A stretch of DNA of 38,879 nucleotides from Patescibacteria group bacterium (GTDB lineage: Bacteria > Patescibacteriota > Gracilibacteria > UM-FILTER-43-11): assembly GCA_018813295.1 (NCBI GenBank), contig JAHJBZ010000044.1, positions 1-38,879 on the forward strand, written 5' to 3'. Of this stretch, positions 32,254-38,879 are shown piece by piece (positions within the stretch are counted from its first letter, which is position 1; every line of letters begins with the position of its first letter). Below the pieces are notes generated by a model. The model was not told the origin of the DNA and made no database searches. It was given only the letters and a program-made list of their open reading frames with translations. Position numbers and translations under genes: made by a program.

Positions 32254-34608
32254 TTATTTCTTTTTTCCGCCTTTTTGAGCATCTTCTAGCGCCTTCATCA
32301 TTAATGCTCTTGACTTTGGCCTTGTAGGTACTGGCTTCATTGCAATCTTTGTTCGGGCAGGTGCCGGACTTGCAGGCCGGGTTTCAGCAGGCCTAATTTT
32401 AATTGGTGCAGGCTTAGTATGATTCTCTTCTGATATACCGTCTGCAGGAGGAAGTATATCACGGCCTTTTGGTGCTGGTGTTTCTGCAGGCGCAGCAGGT
32501 CTCGCTTTAACTTTAATAGGATTGCCAGGAGATCCAGCTGGCTGCTTTTCTGCAGGTCTTAAATTAAAACGGGGTTGAACAGGTTTTGCTTCACCAGATA
32601 ATTGAATCCTGCTGGCAGCATCAGCTGATTTTACAGATTTCGGCGCTCTTGGTCTTAATATAGGAGGCTGTATACCGCCTTCTGTTTTTGGTGCAGCAGC
32701 AGGTTGTGGCGCTCTTGGTCTTAATATAGGAGGCTGTATACCGCCTTCTGTTTTTGGTGCAGAAGCAGCTTCTCTTCTTAAAAAATCTTCACTACTAGGC
32801 ACCGTATCAGTTACAGGTGTTGGTGCAGGCGTTGCTTCTGCAGGTTTGCTTTCTGCAGCAGGCTCAGCTGCTGGTGTACAATCTATAGGGTTTCCTTCAG
32901 GATCCGTTACACTACCCTTCTTTACACCAAAGCCAAACTGAATAACAGCGTCCGGTGCCTTTTTAATTACAACAGGGTTGCCCTTACAACCATTTGTAGT
33001 TTTTTCAATGTGAATTCTGGAATTACTTCCTAAAGTAATTTCACTTCCTTCATCTACTAAATCAACATGAACTACAGCATGAGGGCCTACATTCATTTTT
33101 GTACCGGCAACAACAACACGGATATGTTCACGTGAATCTTCCTCAACTTCATGGTTTCTCATAGCAATAGTATAAGAACCACCTCTTCCAAATTTTGGTT
33201 CAGGCTGTACAGGGGGTATACTAGCTGCGCGTGCAGCTTCATCTGCAGGGTTTTCTTTAGAAGTCCCGTTAAGCGGGGATTCTGATTCTAATACACTACC
33301 CAATACTTCCGAAATGCGTCCTACATCCTTTGCTTCTATTATTTCAGCAGATCCTGCTGAATCAAGAGGAATTGCATCTTCATCATCATCACTATCAATA
33401 GAAGGCACGTCAAATGAAGGCACGTCTCTAAACCCAACAAGATTAGGATCATCTACACCAAGAACTTCTACCTCCTCGTCTACGCCTTCATCATAAACAA
33501 TAGGTCCAATTTCAATTGATGGATCCGGAGCCAGTTCTTCTTGAGGTGAAAGAGATTCGGTACGTTTATTAACTAAAGCAACTAATGCCTGAAAATGTTC
33601 ACCAGAGTAAAGTTTTGTATATAATTCTTTTAAATATTCATCAAATCCAATATTATTACTTCGTCGGACAGTATCCCACATGTCAACAATAACTGAAGCA
33701 AGACCGTTTTGTTCAATTGCATTTATAAGCGCATTACCATGGTCAACATTAAGTCCATCAAAAAATGCTTGTGCTTCCGGTGTATGTTTCATTTGTAATA
33801 CAAACTTAAATAACTGCTTTAAGTTATTTGCAGGTGTATCAGGAACATCCTCTTGCCCTAAAAATTCTGTAGTTTGACGGTCTAAAAGCGCTTGACGTTC
33901 CTCATTATCAAAACTCTCAAGTACTTCACCACCACCAAGCGGTGTTGCTGCAGGAGCTGGAGCTGGTGCAGCTTTCGCAGCCGGTCGTGGTGCAGGTTGC
34001 ACTGGCTCTGCTTGAGATGCTGAAATAGGATCTGGGGCAGCAGGTACAGGTGCAGGTCGTGGTGCAGACATTCTACTAGGCTGCCTTAGCTCAGGTGAAA
34101 CATGAAGCGGACCAGAATCAGGTGTTGACGCTGGCGCAGGCTCAAACGACTTTTGAACACGGCTCGGAGCGGGAGCCGGTTCTGGTTTTCTCATTAAAGC
34201 TCTTAATTGTTCATTAGCAAAACATGTTCTAAATAAGTTTTGCAAAAATTCATCAAATTCTTGGTCCTTGCCAATTTGCTCCCACATATCAACCATAGTT
34301 ACAGCAAGACCTACTGATTTAATATACTCAACCATATCAATGCCTTTGAAAACCTCATTCAAAAATGCCTGCGCTTCAGGTTCATCTTTGCGTTCAGCAA
34401 TAAGATCAAAAACCTGTCTAAGTTTATTTGCAGCTGTAACATCATTTGCAACATCCTGCTTAAAAGTTGCTATATGCTGATCCCGCTCAGATACTGCTTC
34501 TTCTTCTGCAAGCAAATCAAAAATATTGCCACGAGATTCCGGAGCACCGTCTGCTTGTGGTACATCAGGTTGATTACCTGGATTGTTAGTTGGTTTATCG
34601 CTAGCCAT
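32254..34608 (-). CDS. Paralog E: IAM-domain protein with two alpha1 modules and Pro/Ala linkers
   Basis: 784 residues, not recognised. Two copies of the alpha1 helical module lie at 44-140 and 238-348 (ANKLRQVFDLIAE ... PEAQAFL ... GLAVTMVDMW ... FDEFLQNLF, and NNLKQLFKFVLQM ... PEAQAFF ... GLASVIVDMW ... FDEYLKELY). A Pro/Ala-rich linker (140-225) separates them. The IAM domain is at 478-560 (YTIAMRNHE, IRVVVAGTKMNVG, TTNGCKGNP) and lacks the RGE-x-AP ending. The C-terminal 200 residues are a basic Pro/Ala-rich tail with a 22-residue unit repeated (TEGGIQPPILRPRAP). A CCCGTTAAGCGGG word is in frame near residue 447. It has its own promoter and terminator. Confidence 0.88.
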   Translation of the reverse strand: MASDKPTNNPGNQPDVPQADGAPESRGNIFDLLAEEEAVSERDQHIATFKQDVANDVTAANKLRQVFDLIAERKDEPEAQAFLNEVFKGIDMVEYIKSVGLAVTMVDMWEQIGKDQEFDEFLQNLFRTCFANEQLRALMRKPEPAPAPSRVQKSFEPAPASTPDSGPLHVSPELRQPSRMSAPRPAPVPAAPDPISASQAEPVQPAPRPAAKAAPAPAPAATPLGGGEVLESFDNEERQALLDRQTTEFLGQEDVPDTPANNLKQLFKFVLQMKHTPEAQAFFDGLNVDHGNALINAIEQNGLASVIVDMWDTVRRSNNIGFDEYLKELYTKLYSGEHFQALVALVNKRTESLSPQEELAPDPSIEIGPIVYDEGVDEEVEVLGVDDPNLVGFRDVPSFDVPSIDSDDDEDAIPLDSAGSAEIIEAKDVGRISEVLGSVLESESPLNGTSKENPADEAARAASIPPVQPEPKFGRGGSYTIAMRNHEVEEDSREHIRVVVAGTKMNVGPHAVVHVDLVDEGSEITLGSNSRIHIEKTTNGCKGNPVVIKKAPDAVIQFGFGVKKGSVTDPEGNPIDCTPAAEPAAESKPAEATPAPTPVTDTVPSSEDFLRREAASAPKTEGGIQPPILRPRAPQPAAAPKTEGGIQPPILRPRAPKSVKSADAASRIQLSGEAKPVQPRFNLRPAEKQPAGSPGNPIKVKARPAAPAETPAPKGRDILPPADGISEENHTKPAPIKIRPAETRPASPAPARTKIAMKPVPTRPKSRALMMKALEDAQKGGKKK
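32642..32765 (-). repeat. 66-bp tandem repeat in paralog E
   Basis: A near-identical unit with period 66 bases (22 residues) occurs twice, starting at 32642 and 32708. It codes for TEGGIQPPILRPRAP plus linker. Confidence 0.9.
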
Positions 34609-34640
34609 GATAAATAAGGTTTATTTATAATAAGGAAAAG

Positions 34641-34669
34641 ATTTTAGCACATTCGTTTTTAGGTGTCAA
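34641..34669 (-). promoter_or_regulatory. Promoter of paralog E
   Basis: Minus strand: TTGACA, 17 bases, TAAAAT, then a 32-base leader with TTTCCTTATTATAAAT before the ATG. It is the third copy of the A/D/E promoter type. Confidence 0.85.
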
Positions 34670-34713
34670 GGGGAAAAATAATTATCATTTTTCAATTTAC
34701 AATTTTCATTTTT

Positions 34714-34858
34714 TGTCTGAACTGTGATTTCTTATGATTGTATTGATGGACATGATTTTATATACACCAAACATCTGTAGAGGCGCCCCGCTTAGCGGGG
34801 CGTCTCTACAGTAATAAATCATAAAAATCATTTAATCACATAAATCACAGTTCAGACA
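34714..34858. repeat. Inverted repeat (TGTCTGAAC ends) with nested palindrome
   Basis: This is part of the gene-free stretch 34609-35198. Outer arms 34714-34730 and 34842-34858 (TGTCTGAACTGTGATTT) are perfectly complementary over 17 bases. At the centre is a 35-base hairpin, 34776-34810, of the GTAGAG-GCCCCGC-TTA type. The ends resemble those of 36143-36269. Confidence 0.9.
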
Positions 34859-34997
34859 TTTTCCCCCATACAAAAAAACCACCAATACCTTATTAATATT
34901 AGCGGATCAAATAATTGAATAATTTCCCACTCACAGCTTCCAATTTTTGAAAATTGAAAATCGTTTGAAAATTGCAAATTGTAAATTGTAAATTTTT

Positions 34998-35057
34998 GTT
35001 GTGTCGTTGTCTCGTTGTTTCGTTGTTTCGTTGCTTCGTTATTTCGTTATCTCGTTA
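34998..35057 (+). repeat. 8-bp tandem repeat, GTTGTTTC type
   Basis: Seven and a half octamers (GTTGTGTC, GTTGTCTC, GTTGTTTC twice, GTTGCTTC, GTTATTTC, GTTATCTC, GTTA) end at the left border of the GC-rich cassette. The same octamer family is found at 19361-19395. Confidence 0.9.
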
Positions 35058-35059
35058 GT

Positions 35060-35930
35060 AACAATCGGGCCCCCACTGCGTCCTCCATGGCCGAAGCCAG
35101 AGGGAAGACGCAGGGGGTTCGTGCGTCGTAGGTGCCCGATCGCGTCCGCATTGCACGGACGCTTTTGCGCTCACGGGGAGCGCGGGGGGAGGGAGGGGTC
35201 AGGGGGAGGAGCCGCCGCCAGAGCCGATGCGCCGATCGAGGCTCTTCATCCCCTCGAGCAGCAGCTGCTGCTTCTTGTCGGAGGACTTCTGTCGCTCGGC
35301 CATCTTGGCGATGACGGCGCCGAGCGCGATGACGGCCAGAACCAGGAATCCGATGAGGACCTTGATCCACATCGGGATCTTCTCGTCCTTGTCGACCAGC
35401 CCCTGCTCGGCGACGTACCGGTCGGTCTCCCGACCGACCACCCACGCGAGCTGTTTCTTCTCCAGCTCGGTGAACTTGGCGGCCTTGCTGTCGCTGGCCG
35501 TGCCGCCACCGCCACCGCCACCGCCACCGCCCTGGTCACCCCCACCGTTGTCGTTGTTGGTGGGGGGCGCGCCGGTTCCGCAGGCCGCGGCCACGCCGCC
35601 GCAGTCGTTGAACTGGGTGCAGGCCATGTCGGCGGCGATGCACTCGCGGCTCTTGGCGTGGGCCTCCGTGGCGATGCAGAGCACCGCCAGACCGGCGATC
35701 ATCGCCAGGCAGATCACGCAGACAGCCAGAGAAACCTTGTCGATCCGTTTCATTCTCGTATCTCCTCATGGTTCGGCCGTGTGCGTCGGCCTGACGTTGT
35801 TGTCTCTCGCCCCTCCGTTTCACGGGGAGGGCACCTAAGTGGCTTCCCAGCCGTCGCGATCCCAGGGGAATTCCCAGGACGCAAATGGCATAGGGGAGCC
35901 AAGCACGTGCCTCTCCGCGAAGAAAGCTAA
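35060..35930. other. GC-rich cassette of foreign composition
   Basis: Base composition jumps from AT-rich to strongly GC-rich for about 870 bases and then falls back. It contains one credible gene (35199-35753, minus), a hairpin GCGTCCG/CGGACGC at 35142-35162, a second hairpin around TGCGTC/GACGCA near 35076-35112, and a GC-rich leader of about 175 bases (35754-35930). No clear terminal inverted or direct repeats are seen. It may be a transferred cassette, or a chimeric join in the assembly. Confidence 0.75.
35199..35753 (-). CDS. Exported Gly-rich protein with C-terminal membrane helix, foreign
   Basis: 184 residues, not recognised. A signal peptide (1-33, ending EAHA) precedes a Cys-containing segment (CIAADMACTQFNDCGG ... 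AACGTG). A Gly-rich linker (70-85) follows, then a helical segment (KAAKFTELEKKQLAWVVGRETD), a membrane helix (about 128-150) and a charged cytoplasmic end. Codons are strongly G/C-ending. An AGGAGA Shine-Dalgarno lies 9 bases before the ATG, unlike the SD-poor neighbours. An AT-rich promoter-like site (35953-35981) sits upstream, outside the GC-rich block. Long open frames on other strands here are composition artefacts. It is probably from a different, GC-rich organism. Confidence 0.72.
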   Translation of the reverse strand: MKRIDKVSLAVCVICLAMIAGLAVLCIATEAHAKSRECIAADMACTQFNDCGGVAAACGTGAPPTNNDNGGGDQGGGGGGGGGGTASDSKAAKFTELEKKQLAWVVGRETDRYVAEQGLVDKDEKIPMWIKVLIGFLVLAVIALGAVIAKMAERQKSSDKKQQLLLEGMKSLDRRIGSGGGSSP

Positions 35931-35952
35931 TTGTCAAAGATCATGTGGAATT

Positions 35953-35981
35953 ACAATACCATAAAAATATAAAAATGTCAA
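35953..35981 (-). promoter_or_regulatory. Promoter-like site upstream of the GC-rich cassette
   Basis: Minus strand: TTGACA (35981-35976), 17 bases, TATTGT (35958-35953). The start point would be about 20 bases outside the GC-rich block, so it could drive the foreign gene. It is weaker at -10 than the A/D/E promoters. Confidence 0.5.
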
Positions 35982-36142
35982 GGATAATTTGTATTTTTAT
36001 TTTTTGTATTTTTTGTTTGATCTAAGCCGTTTTACTTCGCTGCCCCCCCCTTGTCCCGTCATCTCGAGCGCAGTCGAGAGATCTCTTTTATTTTTTGTAT
36101 TTTTCGGCTTAATTAAGCCGTTTTTCAGTTTTTTAGTGTGGC

Positions 36143-36269
36143 AATTGTCTGAACCGCTGATTTACACTGATTTTTCGGATTTCACAGATCTTGATTTCGC
36201 AGATTGTAATCAGTGCAATCAAGATCATAATAATCATTTTAATCCGATAAATCAGCGGTTCAGACAATT
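36143..36269. repeat. Long hairpin-forming inverted repeat
   Basis: Outer arms 36143-36164 and 36248-36269 are perfectly complementary over 22 bases. Inner pairs TCGGATT/AATCCGA (36175-36181 with 36241-36247) and GATCTTGATT/AATCAAGATC (36187-36196 with 36217-36226) continue the hairpin. The right arm overlaps the stop codon of the next gene. The rest of 35982-36142 holds AT-rich text without a gene. Confidence 0.9.
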
Positions 36270-37083
36270 ACGTTCCAGTTGCCTGTAACCCGGCAGCACT
36301 ACCCATACCCCTACTACTACCCTTTTGCTTAACCACAGCCTCCTCCGCCTTCTTCTTTTCAGCTAATTTTCCAGCCGCTTTAGCGTCTGCAGCCATCATT
36401 GATGCTCTACCAAAATCTCGTACATGTATTACGTGGTTAACTCCATCTCTTGCCTGCTGAATCGACCTCTTTATTCCTAAAACATATTGCAATTTAGATC
36501 TGGTAGCTAAAGAAGCCACTTTCGCAGGATCCTCGAGAATACCCTCAAGGGGCTTTTGTATTGGTGGAACAAGAGCGTCCATTACCAAATTTCTACTACT
36601 GCGCATCATGTCAAACACCCTCACATCCCAGATACTTTGCCCAAGTTCATTTAAGTTTTTTGGGATACTCCTCATGCCCTGCCGTACACCATTAATAAGC
36701 TCAGCAGGTGATTTGGCTATTGCTATAGGAATCCTCCATAAACTCCCCGCAATAGTAAGCGGAATGTCTATCAGATTCATTTTAAGATCTTTGGCTACTG
36801 CTAGCATCCACGTAAAGAAAGGCCTGCCCGTACATCCAAATACACCTTTTACCCCTTCCTTTCCGGTATGATAGCCAAGCCTTCCCACATCATACCCGGT
36901 TTTTGCCGCTCCATATCCAGCCGAAATTACCCGCATAAGAGGCGATTTTTTTACAAGGTTAACACCCTTTCCTACTCCTGCTTTCACCGATTCCCACGTT
37001 TTGCCATAAACCAAGCGGGATTCTCCGCCCATTAAAGCAGTTTGTCGGTCTATCCTATGAAGTGTTGTAGTGTTGTGGAACAT
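36268..37083 (-). CDS. Basic hypothetical protein
   Basis: 271 residues, not recognised. No clear signal peptide. The N-terminal half is Gly/Ala/Lys-rich and amphipathic (VKAGVGKGVNLVKKS, GYGAAKTGYDVGRLGYHTGKEGVKGVF). The middle has moderately hydrophobic helices (WMLAVAKDLKMNLIDIPLTIAGSLWRIPIAIA) that could touch a membrane. The C-terminus is Ala/Lys-rich and ends in a Gly/Ser tail. It is 111 bases downstream of gene F on the same strand, and its leader is the repeat element also found before guaA. No conserved catalytic motif was found. Confidence 0.7.
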   Translation of the reverse strand: MFHNTTTLHRIDRQTALMGGESRLVYGKTWESVKAGVGKGVNLVKKSPLMRVISAGYGAAKTGYDVGRLGYHTGKEGVKGVFGCTGRPFFTWMLAVAKDLKMNLIDIPLTIAGSLWRIPIAIAKSPAELINGVRQGMRSIPKNLNELGQSIWDVRVFDMMRSSRNLVMDALVPPIQKPLEGILEDPAKVASLATRSKLQYVLGIKRSIQQARDGVNHVIHVRDFGRASMMAADAKAAGKLAEKKKAEEAVVKQKGSSRGMGSAAGLQATGT

Positions 37084-37092
37084 AATTTTATT

Positions 37093-37189
37093 ATCTGTGG
37101 TGGCGCTATGGTGGAGCTATTGTGGCGCTTTTGTGGTTTTATCCACTATAGCTCCACACGAAGTGGCTCTACAATTGCGCCACTATTGG
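37093..37189 (-). repeat. Repeat element forming the leader of the 271-residue gene
   Basis: Read on the minus strand it starts CCAATAGTGGCGCAATTGT and ends CCACCACAGAT, nine bases before the ATG at 37083. It matches 19697-19806 (guaA leader) along most of its length, with small gaps. Confidence 0.8.
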
Positions 37190-37194
37190 ACCCT

Positions 37195-38879
37195 CTATTC
37201 CTCCTCCTTTTTACCAAACATACCAGCCAAGGCACTAAAATCCGCCCGGCTTCGTGGAGCTGCAGAAGGTGCCGAAGGAGTTGGAGCAGCTGGCTGGGCC
37301 GGGGCCACGGGCGCTGGGCCGGTCGGAGGTGCCGAAGGCGCAGCCGGAGCAGCCGGAGCCACTGGTGCCGCAGGTGTAGGGGCAGGTGAAACATTTGGAT
37401 ATTCAGCGCTTAATGCTGCGTGGATTTCCAATATTTTCTCAATAAGTCTATCTTCGTTATTAGCTAGTCCGAATTTTTCAGCAATTATTTCAAACGCATC
37501 TTTTTCGCTTATGATCGCATTTTGAAAAGCTGTACCCAAAAGTCTGCCAAACTTAGTATCAATTTCTTCCGGTATATCCCAACGGTCCTTGCCATTAATT
37601 TTTGCCGCATCTTTATCCCTGTATGCGTCGTTAGGAATTTGAAAGATCCTAAGCAATCCTTCAAAAAATTGTTTAGCTTCAGCCAATATTGGATACCCCC
37701 TCAATCTCTCAAAATCCACAGGTCTTTCAGGCGCTCTTTGCGGTATGCGCCCAACCCTTCTAGCTGTTGGTCTTGGTGTGTATAGCGGTTCAGCTGCATC
37801 TTCTTCCGTTACTTCAACAACTGCAGTTCGTGTGCGGGGCGGTTGGGCGGGGGGTTCGCCTGCTGTAGGCGGTTTAGGCATATCATCTAAAACACCTTTG
37901 CCAAACTCCAGAGGAGAATCAGTTCCTGCCCTATCTAATGGCAAACCAGGAAACTCTCTTCTTATGTCATCTAACGTGGTTGTTGGATTTTCTTTCCAAT
38001 ATGCAAGTGCATCAGCAACATCTAAAATATCAAATGCTAATAATTTAGGAAATCTAACCATTATTGCCGTTAATCTATTAAATTCTTCTACAATTGTTTT
38101 TGCACTGGTTTCTTCATTAAAACCAAACAAATTGTGAAAGAAAATATCAGCTGGATCCCTAGAACTTCTGCATAACATTTCAAAATCTGCAAATGATAAT
38201 GGTTTTCCTTTAAATTCACTAAACACAGCGTATAAAATATTTTCTAAATTTTTCTGATTAAACCCCATATTTCTTAAAATTGAATTTCCTCTCTTTTCTC
38301 TGTGATTTACTATTAATTCCATAACCATTCCAAGGGGTTCAATTGCAAAAGATTCTTCTCGACCTAAATAGTATTCATAAGCATCTATACCTTTTTCTGG
38401 CATATCTGGAAAAATTGCAGAAATTGACTCAGAATCTTGTGGGGCTTCTGTTGTAGGCGAAAGTGGCCTTTCGGCAGCTTCTTGCTCTGCAGCCATTCTG
38501 CGTATAGCAGCCATTGGATTTTCATCTTCTTTGGGTGCACCTGCCGCCATTCTTCGTAAAAATGCCATATCATCTTCTGGTTCAGGCCTTGGTTCCGCTC
38601 TTCCTTCACTAGCTTGTGGTGCACTTTTTCTGCCAAATAGCTCTTTCAAGGCTTCTAATGCAGGTTTTCTCAGTATGCTGCCTATCCGGCTACGAGAAAC
38701 TTTAGCTTGTTCAGCTTGTGGGTTTGTGACTTCTGGTTGTTCACTACCTCTCTCATCACGTGGGCTTATTTGCGGCCCGGGAGTAGAAACAGGACTAGGT
38801 TCACCAGCAGGACTAGGTCCGCTATCAGCAGGAGTTGGATCCGGATCAGGACCGGTATTTCTGGTATTTGGATCAGTCA
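37195..38879 (-). CDS. Gene F: large Pro/Ala-rich protein, 5' end beyond the window
   Basis: The frame stays open to the last base of the window, so the internal TTG at 38649 is not the start; about 561 codons are visible. The visible N-terminal part is Pro/Asp/Ser-rich (PDPDPTPADSGPSP). Two helical regions follow (MELIVNHREKRGNSILRNMGF ... FADFEMLCRSS; and FFEGLLRIFQIP ... DKFAEIIAEKFG-like). A Pro/Ala linker leads to a short end (DFSALAGMFGKKEEE). The style, with helical blocks, Pro/Ala linkers and a charged tail, resembles paralog E, but no IAM domain is visible in this part. Membership in the family is unproven. The stop TAG is 5 bases before the repeat-element leader of the next gene. 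Confidence 0.8.
   Translation of the reverse strand, partial: TDPNTRNTGPDPDPTPADSGPSPAGEPSPVSTPGPQISPRDERGSEQPEVTNPQAEQAKVSRSRIGSILRKPALEALKELFGRKSAPQASEGRAEPRPEPEDDMAFLRRMAAGAPKEDENPMAAIRRMAAEQEAAERPLSPTTEAPQDSESISAIFPDMPEKGIDAYEYYLGREESFAIEPLGMVMELIVNHREKRGNSILRNMGFNQKNLENILYAVFSEFKGKPLSFADFEMLCRSSRDPADIFFHNLFGFNEETSAKTIVEEFNRLTAIMVRFPKLLAFDILDVADALAYWKENPTTTLDDIRREFPGLPLDRAGTDSPLEFGKGVLDDMPKPPTAGEPPAQPPRTRTAVVEVTEEDAAEPLYTPRPTARRVGRIPQRAPERPVDFERLRGYPILAEAKQFFEGLLRIFQIPNDAYRDKDAAKINGKDRWDIPEEIDTKFGRLLGTAFQNAIISEKDAFEIIAEKFGLANNEDRLIEKILEIHAALSAEYPNVSPAPTPAAPVAPAAPAAPSAPPTGPAPVAPAQPAAPTPSAPSAAPRSRADFSALAGMFGKKEEE

Noticed and set aside
24356-34608. CRISPR array, phage structural genes or secretion machinery as the explanation of the paralog block
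   Set aside because: No regular spacer-repeat array, no terminase, capsid or portal motifs, no Walker ATPase and no signal peptides were seen in these proteins.
35001-35930. Long open frames on the plus strand and other minus frames in the GC-rich block
   Set aside because: GC-rich DNA has few stops, so long frames appear by chance. These translations are Arg/Ala/Gly-rich without signal or domain, whereas the 35199-35753 minus frame has a Shine-Dalgarno, a signal peptide and a membrane helix.
38647-38649. TTG 38649 as the start of gene F
   Set aside because: The frame remains open, with Pro-rich coding-like sequence, up to the last base of the window.

Overview
The window looks like a chromosomal piece of a Patescibacteria (CPR) type bacterium. 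The evidence is AT-rich DNA (judged by eye), almost no Shine-Dalgarno sites, compact genes, an ECF sigma gene beside a FecR/DUF5667-like gene, many dispersed palindromic repeats, and large acidic proteins that I cannot place in any family. UGA is used as a stop codon (murG, guaA and the sigma gene end in TGA), so this is not a UGA-glycine lineage such as Gracilibacteria/Absconditabacteria. The phylum-level placement is inference.

Positions 1-15600 begin with tRNA-Ser(GCU), a small GIY-YIG gene and a broken tRNA-Ser copy. A 338-residue unknown follows, then a minus-strand block: beta-CASP RNase-like protein, GAPDH, PRPP synthetase, PdxT, a PEGA-domain protein, a small Cys-rich protein and CysRS. 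The plus strand then carries a GT2 glycosyltransferase, a solute-binding lipoprotein, an O-antigen-ligase-like membrane protein and a TsaE-HD fusion. A polytopic membrane protein and LspA lie on the minus strand.

Positions 15700-24360 are plus strand: FtsW/RodA overlapping MurG, a GT4 glycosyltransferase, a small membrane protein, GuaA, an ECF sigma factor and its likely FecR/DUF5667 partner. The genes serve envelope building, nucleotide metabolism and translation.

Positions 24356-34608 hold the most unusual content: five consecutive minus-strand genes (called A to E here, 509-784 residues). All contain one shared domain of about 75-95 residues, here called the IAM domain (Y-x-IAM ... VVVA-x-T ... 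D-E/G-C ... P). It sits N-terminal, central or C-terminal in different paralogs, beside shuffled helical modules and private repeats. Genes A, D and E have almost identical promoters (TTGACA, 17 bases, TAAAAT) and a similar short leader. No signal peptides are visible, so the proteins are probably cytoplasmic. I recognise none of these modules.

Positions 34609-38879 hold inverted repeats, a GC-rich cassette (about 35060-35930) whose gene has a strong Shine-Dalgarno and a signal peptide unlike its surroundings, a basic unknown protein, and the C-terminal part of a large Pro/Ala-rich protein (gene F) that runs off the window edge.

Small palindromic elements occur throughout, both between genes and in frame inside genes (GT2, pdxT, tsaE, murG, paralogs D and E). 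This resembles Rickettsia palindromic elements. Several intergenic regions are larger inverted repeats with a smaller perfect palindrome nested inside.
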